Origin: Nitrospirota bacterium
GTDB taxonomy: Bacteria > JACPQY01
Assembly (NCBI GenBank): GCA_016180645.1
Contig: JACPAV010000024.1
Location: 62,001 to 126,000 of the forward strand
Reading direction: 5' to 3'
Length of the DNA stretch: 64,000 nt
The position numbers and the translations under genes were made by a program. Each line of letters starts with the position of its first letter. Within the stretch, counting starts at the first letter, position 1. Shown piece by piece: positions 27,932 to 37,000 of the stretch. The notes beneath the pieces were generated by a model. That model ran no database searches. It had not been told where the DNA came from and worked only from the letters and a program-made list of their open reading frames with translations.

Positions 27932-28086
27932 CCATGGTCCGTCCGGTGGTCTTGGCAGCGACCTACTCTCCCATCCACCTAAGGCGGATAGTATCATCGG
28001 CCCTGAGGAGCTTAACGACCGTGTTCGGAATGGGAACGGGTGTTTCCCCCTCGGCATGACCACCAAGACCACCTGACGGACCATGG
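27932..28086. other. Extended inverted repeat enclosing the 5S rRNA
   Basis: Perfect 12-bp arms CCATGGTCCGTC (27932-27943) and GACGGACCATGG (28075-28086) flank the 5S gene and stack onto its terminal helix with one mismatch. A precursor stem of about 23 bp would result, like the double-stranded processing stems of rRNA precursors. Confidence 0.65.
27947..28071 (-). rRNA. rrf: 5S ribosomal RNA
   Basis: The minus strand reads GGTCTTGGTGGTCATGCC at the 5' end. Conserved loop sequences include CACCCGTTCCCATTCCGAAC and a 3' GGGAGAGTAGGTCGCTGCC, followed by the complementary closing helix. The ends are accurate to a few nt. No 16S or 23S gene lies within the window on either side: the neighbours are protein genes. 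The gene is therefore unlinked from any rRNA operon within at least 27 kb on each side. It has its own promoter-like sequence on the minus strand. Confidence 0.93.
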
Positions 28087-28100
28087 GCCGAGCGCCGCTC

Positions 28101-28128
28101 TGTATAGCACGTCCCACGATATTTGCAA
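28101..28128 (-). promoter_or_regulatory. Predicted promoter of the 5S rRNA gene
   Basis: On the minus strand TTGCAA (28128-28123), a 16-bp spacer and TATACA (28106-28101) precede the 5S precursor. A start about 7 nt downstream would fall just before the 12-bp flanking arm. Confidence 0.5.
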
Positions 28129-28155
28129 GACGCCGCCGGCGGAGGGGCGCCGGGG

Positions 28156-31100
28156 CTAGGAATCTTTGCCCTTGAGCTTCAGCTTCTTGACCCAGATGGA
28201 GAGCTGGGAGCGATCTACCCCGAGATCGCGGGCGGCCTCGGAAATATTGTTCTCCGCGCGGCGAAGGGATTCGATGATCAGTTCCCTCTGGTACTCCAGC
28301 ACGGCGCTCTTGAGATTCTGACCTCTCCTCCGCCCCTGTGGCATTTCGGGAGTAGAAATGCCTTCGCCCTGGGCCAAGTCCTGGACGTCGATTTCGGCTT
28401 CACGCGCAACGACGTGTGCCGTCCGCAGGAAGTTTTCCATCTCACGGATGTTGCCGGGCCACGGCCGGCCCATGAGAGCGGACAGGGCGCGTTTGCTGAT
28501 CTTCTTGGGCGATTCCTTTTCTTCCACAGCGATCTGATCCAGAAAAGCGCGGGCGAGCGCGGGGATGTCCTCCCGCCGCTCACGCAAAGGCGGGATCTGG
28601 ATCCGGTACACGCCCAGGCGGTAGTAGAGATCTTCCCGGAACGTTTTCTCCGCCACAAGGGTTTTCAAATCGCGGTTCGTGGCGGCGATGATGCGAACGT
28701 CCAACTTTCTTTCGCGCGTGTCTCCCACCCGTCGTATGACGCCATCTTGAAGAACCCGGAGGAGTTTGACCTGGAGGGGGAGGGGCAGCTCCCCGATTTC
28801 ATCCAGGAACAGAGTTCCCCCTTCAGCCACTTCGAACAGGCCCGGTTTCTCCCGATCCGCCCCGGTAAACGCGCCCTTCACGTGTCCGAAGAGTTCGGAC
28901 TCGAAGAGATCCTGCGGCATCGCCCCGCAATTGACCGGCACGAACGGTTTGTCTTTGCGCGGCGAATTGAAATGGATGGCTCGGGCCGCCAGTTCCTTGC
29001 CCGTTCCGCTTTCCCCTTGGAGGAGGACGGGGACTCGACTCTCCACGGCCCGATCCACGGAGAGGAGGACGCGCCGGAGGGCCGGACTCGATCCGACGAT
29101 GCGTTCATACTTGTATTTCGGCTGTTCCTCGCGGATCAAGACACTGAGCTTTTCTTCGGCCTCCTCCAGCCGGGTTTCCTGTGAGGCCAATTGGTCCTTG
29201 AGTTTCCGATTCGCCTCCTCCAGTTGGTGGTTCAGCGTCTCAATCTGATCCTTGGAATCTTTCAGTTCACGAACCGTTTTTCTCAACTCGCGCTGGTCAC
29301 GCACGTTTTGAGCGATCAGTTGGGCCTTGTAGATCGCCACGGCGGCAAGTTCGCTCAGGACGGAAAGCAACGGGACGTCCTGCTCGGTGAAACGTCCCGC
29401 CTTCAGACGCGTGTCCATGTACAGGGCGCCGATGGCCTCGCCGCGCATGAAGAGGGGAACGGCAATGACGGAGCGGAGCTGGAGCTGGTAGATGCTGGCG
29501 GAATCCTTGAATCGCGGATCCTTCATGGCGTCCAGTGCGATGACGGGCTGGTGCGCTTCGAGCGTTTCCTGGGCAACGGTGAGAGAAAAGTTCTCCGCGG
29601 TGTCGCGGATGTCCTTCTTGTCATGGGACCGCGCGACGCGGACCACCGGCGCACCGTTTTCCATGAGGAGGAGAAAACCGCGCTCGGCATCGGTAAACGC
29701 CAGGAGGGAATCGACGATGTCGACAAGAAGATCCTGGAGATCCAGGGCCGAATTGATCTTGCGTGCCACATCAAGGAGGTTGAAGGCCTCCGTGTCGGTC
29801 CTCCGGCGGTGGAGTGGGGGGTCAGCCGACGGTTGGGGTGGATCGGCGGGTGTGACCGTGGGTTGGACCGGAACCTGCCGTGTTCCACCGGGTTCCGGTT
29901 CCTGACCTTTGGATGGATTCCCGGCGGACCCGCCGATCACGATTCGTGACGACATGAGGGTTTTGCCTTCGGATGACATAGGGACCTCCTCGGACGGTTC
30001 GGAAGAAGATGGGGAAGAGACTCGCTCCGGTGGCGTGAGAGCCGACCACTCGCGAACGATCTTTTCCCGGATCAACGGGTCTTTCGAGGGCGACTGATCC
30101 AGCGTCGTGAGGGCCTTTTCGAAGCAGGCACGGGCCGAGCGTGGATCGGTCTGTCGAAGAGACTTGCCCTTGGCAAAGAAGAATCGAATTTGAACGAGGG
30201 GGGGCGATGCCTCCCCCACCTGCGGCTCGCACGCGGCCAACTCCGAGTGGGCTTCGCGGAGGAGGCCGCGGTCGGCGCGGATCTCGGCCAGTTTGAGACG
30301 GGAGAGCATGAGATCGTCGGGCATGCCGAGCCGCTGAAACAGGTCGATCGCCTGCTCGCACTCCCGTTCCGCACGGTTGAGATGGGATCGCTGCTCGAAG
30401 CATTCAGCCAGTTCGAGCCGGAGAGCGGCCTCGAGGTGGATCATCCGCAGATCTTGAGCCAGGCGAAGGGCCTCTTCATACGCATTCTCAGCGCCGGCCA
30501 TGTCCCTCGCCTGCGCCCGGAGGATGCCGAAATTGTACAGCGCGCGGGCCTCATCCGTCCGGTCTGAAATTCTTCGGAAAATCGTGAGGGCTTTCTCGTA
30601 ATGCTTCGATGAAACGTCGATGTTCTGGGCTTTGTGGAAGGCGACGCCGAGGTTGACGTAGGCGAGCGCCGTTCCCCGAAGATCGCCGATTTCCTGGCTA
30701 AGGGTAGCGCACGATTGGAACAGGGAAACGGCTTCATCCAGGCGCCCCTGGGCGAGATGGGCGACGCCCAGTGAATTCAGCGCGAGGGCGTGACGGGCCG
30801 AGCGTCCGGAACCCTTCGTCTCCTCCGCATTCCGGTGAAAGAGGGGAATGGCGGACTCCATCTCTCGCCGGTAGAGATGAAACTTGGCGAGGACATGGCG
30901 AAAGGCCAGCCGTTCATCATCCGGGCATGACTTGCCTCCCGACAGATAGGAACGGCAAAGGGCGGCGGCCTCATCGTATTGGGATTGTTCCAGAAGGATG
31001 TCGGCAAGAAGCGCATCCAGGACCGGCAGCCAACGGGAATCGAGAGCCAGTCTGGACGTGATTCCCCGGATCGCCTCGGCGGCTTCGTTCAAACGCCCCC

Positions 31101-33459
31101 CATGTCGGTAGGCGTGGGCGAGCCCCGAGGTGAGTTCGGCGCGCGCATCGAGCCCTTCGGCTTGATTGAGGAGTTGCCGGAAAGTTTCAATGGCATCCGG
31201 AAAGCGGGCGGTGGCGGATTGGGCCTGGGCCAGGAGCGTTCGGTATGTGATGGCGTCGGCCGGGGGCAAAGGCGCCGCGGCGTCGGCGTGCTCTTCGAGA
31301 AAGCGCAGGGCGGGTCCCGGCTGATGGAGCCGGACGAGGAGTTGGAGGTCCGGACGCGCAAGGGCGAACGCCTGGGCCGGTTTCCCGGCGAGGAAATATT
31401 CATGGGCCCGATCGAAGGCGGACATGCGACCATCCGCGTTGGTCTCGTTCCGACCGAAGGAGAGCTGGGTCCAGCGTTCCGCGAGCTGGAGGTGTTTGGC
31501 GGCCCGCTCCGACGGATTCATTTGCGACAGGACGGCTTCGCGGCGCACGTCACTCGCGAGCTGGGAGCCCTCCGGCCCCTGGCGGACCCAGCCGAGATCT
31601 TGAGTCCGGCGCAGATGGCTCGTGCCCAGGCCACTCAGGAGAGGATCGAGGGATTCGAGATCCTCGGCCATCATCCCTTTGGGTGACACACAGAGCCATT
31701 CCAGAATCGTCCTTTCCGGTTTGCTCAACCGCTTGAGTTCTTCCGCGAACCAGACAGAGAGATTGAGCGTGGCGTCGAGCCGGCTCCAATCCAACGTCTC
31801 GAGTTGGGCTTCGAGGTCCTCCCCGGGCCGGAGGACCTTTTCCACCAGGAGCCTGAGATACTCGACGAACAGCCCCGGCACGCCCTCCGTCTTGTCCATC
31901 AGGCGCCTCAGAAGACGGCCGGGTGGATCGGCGACTCCGAGGAGGGATTTCAACACGCCTCCGGCTTGCTCGTCGCTCCACGGCCCCAGCATCAGGGTCC
32001 GATCCAGAACGAGCCGGATCGGAAGCGCTTCCTCCGATGCGCTTGTCACCAAGAGGAAGGTGGAGCCGTCGGCCTTCGTATTCGGGTCTTCACCCAGTGT
32101 CATGCAGTAGTAGGACAGGAGTTCGCGGACATCCGCCTTCCGATCCAGGTCATCCACCAAGACGATGAGATTTCGCCGGACCGTGAGGACACTTAGCGCG
32201 GCGGCGAGTTTCTCGAGGAATTGGACGTGCTGCATGTCGGGAGTGGTTTCGAGCGACGGGGGATCGGGGGCCTCCTTGAATGTTTCCGGGAGGAGGGCCT
32301 TGAGATAGGGTGCATAGGGCCGCAGGGCAGCCGCATCCTGCGTTACCGGCAGCCTCTCGAACAATTCCGGAAGACCTGATTTCTGATCGGCGAGCGAAAC
32401 GACCCTTTCATCGCGGAGTTCGGCCCATCGCCGGAACTCATCGAGAAGTTCGGATTTTCCCGTCTCCGGCCGACCCACGATGGCGCCCACGAAGAGGGGC
32501 TGGAAGGCGTTTCGGCATTCGTCGAACCATGCGCACATCTCTTTCAAGGGCGACTCCAATCCCGAGAGCATCGCCGTGGCCTTGTCCGGCAACCGCTGAC
32601 GGCCGGGTTCGAGGGCGTAGCGCGTGGAGGAGCGAGCGTTGATCCGAGAAATCACCTGGTTGGCCGACCAGAAACGGTGCCTTGGATTGGGCTCCAGAAG
32701 GGTGACCAGGATTTCCCGGAACAAATCCGGCACGTCGGCGCGGAAGGCTTCGGGTGGAGGAGGCACTCGCCCGACGGTCTCCCGTACGAGTTCCTCGATG
32801 CTCTTTCCGGTGGAGCCGGCACTCGATGCCGAATCGTCCTCCGGGATTTTCTTGAAGGTCCGGCTGAACATGACCGCGAGCGAGTAGAGGTCGGCACGAC
32901 CGTCCACCTGCTCGCCGAGGGCCACCTCCGGCGCGATATACGGGAACGTTCCTGCGATCAGCCCCTTTTGATTGAACCGGCTGATTTCATCGGCGATACC
33001 GAAATCCAGAATTTTGACTTGAGGGGGCATGCTGCCGGAGCCGGGGTTGACGAGCACGTTGGAAGGCTTGATGTCGAGATGAATGACGCCTTGGCGGTGG
33101 AGAAATTCGAGGCCTTGGAGAATCTGGACGAAGGCTTCCCATCGCGAAGGCCACGAGGCATCCCGGAGAAACTGAGAGAGGCTCGGCCCAGCCACGAGGT
33201 CTTCCGTGAGGTAATGGGTGCCTGTCGCATCATCGATCAGCAGGTCATGCACTTGGACGAGCGCCGGATGATGGAGATGGGAGAGGAGCCGCATCTCTTT
33301 GCGAAAAGATTCGTCCCCCCACTCGGTAACGTCCTTGAAGAACTCCTTGACGGCCACCTCGCGATTGAGCGTGCGATCGAACGCCCGATGGACGCGACCG
33401 AATTGTCCTTGGCCGAGGCTGTTCAATATTTCGAGCCGGCCGAAGAGCATTGTACCCAT
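28156..33459 (-). CDS. Ser/Thr kinase - AAA ATPase - TPR - GAF - sigma-54 activator - Fis HTH fusion
   Basis: The frame is open to 33495, but the kinase domain fits a start at ATG 33459 or the next ATG 9 nt on; no SD decides it. Domains follow in order over about 1770 residues. Kinase (about 1-280): GQGQFGRV, VAVKE, HLDIKPSN with Leu replacing Arg of HRD, DFGIAD. ATPase (about 320-620): GRPETGKS and a VDDLDRK acidic strand. TPR-like repeats run to about 1150. GAF is at about 1240-1410. A coiled coil precedes the AAA+ sigma-54 activator (about 1480-1720; GESGTGKE, GAFTGA, LFLDEIGELP). The C-terminus is a Fis-type HTH (EAARDLGVDRSQLSIWVKKL). All key sigma-54 motifs are intact. It probably integrates a ligand or phospho signal and activates sigma-54 promoters. 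A CRP-like site lies 67 bp upstream. Confidence 0.92.
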   Translation of the reverse strand: MGTMLFGRLEILNSLGQGQFGRVHRAFDRTLNREVAVKEFFKDVTEWGDESFRKEMRLLSHLHHPALVQVHDLLIDDATGTHYLTEDLVAGPSLSQFLRDASWPSRWEAFVQILQGLEFLHRQGVIHLDIKPSNVLVNPGSGSMPPQVKILDFGIADEISRFNQKGLIAGTFPYIAPEVALGEQVDGRADLYSLAVMFSRTFKKIPEDDSASSAGSTGKSIEELVRETVGRVPPPPEAFRADVPDLFREILVTLLEPNPRHRFWSANQVISRINARSSTRYALEPGRQRLPDKATAMLSGLESPLKEMCAWFDECRNAFQPLFVGAIVGRPETGKSELLDEFRRWAELRDERVVSLADQKSGLPELFERLPVTQDAAALRPYAPYLKALLPETFKEAPDPPSLETTPDMQHVQFLEKLAAALSVLTVRRNLIVLVDDLDRKADVRELLSYYCMTLGEDPNTKADGSTFLLVTSASEEALPIRLVLDRTLMLGPWSDEQAGGVLKSLLGVADPPGRLLRRLMDKTEGVPGLFVEYLRLLVEKVLRPGEDLEAQLETLDWSRLDATLNLSVWFAEELKRLSKPERTILEWLCVSPKGMMAEDLESLDPLLSGLGTSHLRRTQDLGWVRQGPEGSQLASDVRREAVLSQMNPSERAAKHLQLAERWTQLSFGRNETNADGRMSAFDRAHEYFLAGKPAQAFALARPDLQLLVRLHQPGPALRFLEEHADAAAPLPPADAITYRTLLAQAQSATARFPDAIETFRQLLNQAEGLDARAELTSGLAHAYRHGGRLNEAAEAIRGITSRLALDSRWLPVLDALLADILLEQSQYDEAAALCRSYLSGGKSCPDDERLAFRHVLAKFHLYRREMESAIPLFHRNAEETKGSGRSARHALALNSLGVAHLAQGRLDEAVSLFQSCATLSQEIGDLRGTALAYVNLGVAFHKAQNIDVSSKHYEKALTIFRRISDRTDEARALYNFGILRAQARDMAGAENAYEEALRLAQDLRMIHLEAALRLELAECFEQRSHLNRAERECEQAIDLFQRLGMPDDLMLSRLKLAEIRADRGLLREAHSELAACEPQVGEASPPLVQIRFFFAKGKSLRQTDPRSARACFEKALTTLDQSPSKDPLIREKIVREWSALTPPERVSSPSSSEPSEEVPMSSEGKTLMSSRIVIGGSAGNPSKGQEPEPGGTRQVPVQPTVTPADPPQPSADPPLHRRRTDTEAFNLLDVARKINSALDLQDLLVDIVDSLLAFTDAERGFLLLMENGAPVVRVARSHDKKDIRDTAENFSLTVAQETLEAHQPVIALDAMKDPRFKDSASIYQLQLRSVIAVPLFMRGEAIGALYMDTRLKAGRFTEQDVPLLSVLSELAAVAIYKAQLIAQNVRDQRELRKTVRELKDSKDQIETLNHQLEEANRKLKDQLASQETRLEEAEEKLSVLIREEQPKYKYERIVGSSPALRRVLLSVDRAVESRVPVLLQGESGTGKELAARAIHFNSPRKDKPFVPVNCGAMPQDLFESELFGHVKGAFTGADREKPGLFEVAEGGTLFLDEIGELPLPLQVKLLRVLQDGVIRRVGDTRERKLDVRIIAATNRDLKTLVAEKTFREDLYYRLGVYRIQIPPLRERREDIPALARAFLDQIAVEEKESPKKISKRALSALMGRPWPGNIREMENFLRTAHVVAREAEIDVQDLAQGEGISTPEMPQGRRRGQNLKSAVLEYQRELIIESLRRAENNISEAARDLGVDRSQLSIWVKKLKLKGKDS

Positions 33460-33525
33460 CTGGATGGATGATAACCGGACCGTTGTGTATTGCAACAGTA
33501 ATCGTTATGGCAGGTCACACACCTA

Positions 33526-33541
33526 TGTGACGAAAATCACC
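33526..33541. promoter_or_regulatory. CRP-like operator in the kinase/RCC1 divergent region
   Basis: TGTGACGAAAATCACC matches TGTGA-N6-TCAC. It lies between the kinase-activator gene (minus strand) and the RCC1 lipoprotein (plus strand). The region 33460-34020 otherwise contains only weak ORFs. Confidence 0.5.
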
Positions 33542-33688
33542 AAGCATTGAACGATCATGGATATCATATCGTCATTACATGCAGAACAGCGCGGAACTCA
33601 TGCCATACAGTTGGAACGCCGATTGCGAATGCGGGGGTATGGAAACGATCAGAACTTGCAGACAAGTGGTACAGCATGGAGGTGAAGG

Positions 33689-33928
33689 ATGAGGAGCATT
33701 TTATCGATGCTGGCGGGAGTCTCGTCGCCGGGAACATCCGTCATGATCTGGACGTTGCAGGATTGTGCGCATGGAGCGCCCCATCACGACGGACAAGTGA
33801 CAGTGAGTCACCCACCTGCGTCGGCCGGTGCGCCTCAAACGAAACCGGCGGCTTCACCCGAATCCGGACCTGCGGAGAGCCATATGGTGGATCGAGGCGA
33901 TCACCGAAAGAGGAAGAATTCTCGATGA
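33689..33928 (+). CDS. Possible small protein (79 aa) upstream of the RCC1 lipoprotein
   Basis: GGAGGTGA lies 4 nt before ATG 33689, an unusually good SD, and the product starts MRSILSMLAGVSS with a short hydrophobic run. The rest is His/Pro/Ser-rich with no recognised domain. It is the only ORF in the 560-bp divergent region with a convincing start. It may be a leader peptide or a decayed first exon of the lipoprotein family. Confidence 0.3.
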   Translation: MRSILSMLAGVSSPGTSVMIWTLQDCAHGAPHHDGQVTVSHPPASAGAPQTKPAASPESGPAESHMVDRGDHRKRKNSR

Positions 33929-34020
33929 TCGTGCCCCGTTTTGCCTTGAAGCGATGGGGTACCCCCCGTACACTGCGATACGGACGGATGCAAGACTCAC
34001 CTTGGACAGGAGCCACGGCA

Positions 34021-37000
34021 TTGAATGGAGATTGGCTCTACCGGATTTTGATATGCGGGCTCGCATTTTTTCTGGCGATCGGATTCTCCGGGTGCGGACT
34101 GACCGGCAAGGCGGGGCGGTCGGAATCGGCGAAGCCACCCGAAGCCGTGGATCCCGGCACATTGAAGGTGGAGGCGGTGTTGCCGCTGACGGTCGAGCAG
34201 GCTGCGATGCTGGAGGCGGTGAATCAGGGGTTGAGGTCGGGTGTTCGGGGTGCGGGGAAGGATGCGGGCGTGCTTGCGGATGTGCTCTGGGACGAGCAGG
34301 TTGTGGCTGAGGGTGTTCCCGCGGCGGTGCGCGGGGGAGTGAGGGGCGGCGTGCGTGGATTTGGAGAGCCCGTGGGATTGCCGGGTGCGCCGGCTCGCCC
34401 CAATGGAAACATTCCGAAATCAAAAAAGCGACAGTCCTCCGATTCGGGGGACCTCGGGATCGAGATTTCCGCCGCCGTGCCGAGATCCATTCTTTCACCG
34501 GGCTTGCATGCCTTGGGCATCCGCATTCGAGTGGCCTCGCGCCCGGAAATGGTTCTTGCCAGTACGCTGCTTCGGACGGAAGTCGGACTGGGCGGGGGTG
34601 TCCCAGGAACGGAGACGATTGTGGAGCGCCCGGTGGAACCGGGTGAGATCCAACTGCCCGATGCGGACGGGGACGGAGTGTCGACCCTGATGGAGATTGT
34701 TGTGATTCAAGCCGAGGTGGGTTTGGAGGCCGCGCTTCTCATGGCTGCGGATCCCGCGAGCGCACCGGCTCCGGAGCAGGCGGAAAAAGTTTTTCTTGTG
34801 CTCCAAAAAGACCTCAAGCCGTTCCTGACGAAGCAGGGGGTGCCGGAATCGTACGAACTGCCTTCGCCGGACTTGACGCCGCCGGACACCGCCGTCGTCA
34901 GTCGTGAGCCGTCAGTCGAAAGTGGTCAGGAGGTTGTTGCTGCCTTCTCGTGCAACGAGGACTTCTGCGCGTATCGCTGCTCACTCACGGGACCGGAGCG
35001 TTTCGAGGCAAGGCCGTGCACATCACCGTTTGTCCTGAGGCTGTCGAAGGACGGTGCGTATGACCTTGCGGTCCAGGCGGCCGATGGCTTCGGCAATGCA
35101 GACCCCACACCGGCCCGATTCTCGTTTGTCGTTCTCCCCACCTGCGTCCCCAGCGTGGAAATCTGCGACGGCAAGGACAACGATTGCGATTCCGAGATCG
35201 ACGAGGGGAACGTATGTGACACGACGCCTCCCGAGACAGCTATCAGCGTTCAGCCGTCAGCGGTCAGCAACAGGACTTCGGCCGGGTTCGAGTTCTCCTG
35301 CACTGACCCGGTAGCCGCACCCTTTATGGGTGCGTCTTTGGACGCAGGCGTAAAGCCTGCGCCTACCTGCTCCTTCTTCTGCCAATTGGACATTGGCACG
35401 CCTTCTTCTTGCGCGTCACCCCTTACGCTCTCTCTCCTCTCGGACGGCAGCCACACCTTCTCCGTCCACGCCGTCGACACGGCGGGGAACAAGGATCCCA
35501 CACCGGCGACGTTCACGTGGACGGTGGACACGACGCCCCCGGACACAGCGATCAGCGATCAGCCGCCGGCGGTCAGCAACCAGACCTCGGCCACCTTCAA
35601 GTTCACGTCGCCTGACACGGCGGCAACATTCCAGTGCTCCACGGACAATGGAACGTATTCTGCCTGCGTGAGCCCGCTCGTCCTGAGCGTGTCGAAGGAC
35701 GCGGGCCACACGTTTGCCGTGCGGTCCATCGATCCTGCGGGGAACACCGACCCCACGCCGGTTTCCTATGCGTGGTCGGTGGACACGACGGCGCCAACCG
35801 TAGCGATCAGCTCTCAGCCGTCAGCTATCAGCGGATCAACGACTGCGACGTTCACGTTCACGTGCAACGATTCTTCCTGCACGTTGGAGTGTTCACTCGA
35901 CACTGCGGCCTTTGCGGCATGCACCTCGCCGAAGAGTTACACGGGGCTCTCGGGGGGATCGCATACGTTCCAAGTGCAGGCGAAAGACGCGGCGGGGAAC
36001 ACGGGACCGGCGGCCTCCTCCACGTGGACAATCGATGTAACTCCTCCGACGTTCTCGGGTCTGGTCTCGGCCACCGCGGTTGCGACGTACCAGATCAACC
36101 TGGCGTGGTCCGCGGCGACGGACAACGTCAGTGCGAGCTCGAGCCTCGTGTACAAGATCTGCATGAGCACGACGAGGGGAGCGTGCGGCAGCTCGTTCGT
36201 AACGTCCTACACGACCTCCGCCGGTGCAACGAGCTACTCCGTCAGCGGCCTGAGCACCGGGACCTCCTACTACTTCATGGTCAAGGCGGTGGACACGGTG
36301 AATAATGCGGATGCAAATGGGACCGAGAGGTCGGCCATGACGTGGGGCACGAGGATAGCCCAGGCCGTCACCAATCACTTTGGGCAGCATGCCTGCACGT
36401 TGCTGTCGAACGGAACCGCCCGGTGCTGGGGCGACAATGTCTACGGACAACTGGGTGACGGTTCGTCCGTCAGCATGCAGACCGCTCCGGTGGCCGTAAC
36501 AAGTCTGACCGGTGCCGTCGCGCTGTCGGGGGCTCGAAATCATACGTGCGGTCTGCTGGCGGACGGCTCCGTCCGGTGTTGGGGAAAGAACGACTTTGGA
36601 CAATTGGGTGACGGATCGACGGTGTTGAGGTCCGTGCCTACGGCCGTCTCATCCCTGACGAGCGCGGTGCAGGTTGCGGGAGGCCACTTTTTCTCCTGCG
36701 GGTTGGTGTCGGGCGGCTCGGTCCGGTGCTGGGGCAGCGATCAGTACGGGCAGTTGGGGGACGGATCGTCCAACAACAGCAAGAGCACGCCCGTGGCGGT
36801 TTCGAGCCTGACGAACGCGATTGCCGTGGCATCGGGAGGCTATCACACTTGCGCGTTGTTGCCTGATGGCACGGTCAAGTGCTGGGGATGGAACAATTAT
36901 GGAGAGATCGGCGATGGTTCCACGGTGGACAAGACGACGCCGATTGCGGTCTCATCACTGACCAACGCCGTTTCCCTCGCGGCCGGCGGCAATCACTCCT

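Noticed and set aside
33547-34020. Longer N-terminus of the RCC1 lipoprotein from ATG 33547
   Set aside because: It would bury the lipoprotein signal 180 residues inside; TTG 34021 has a proper SD and signal.
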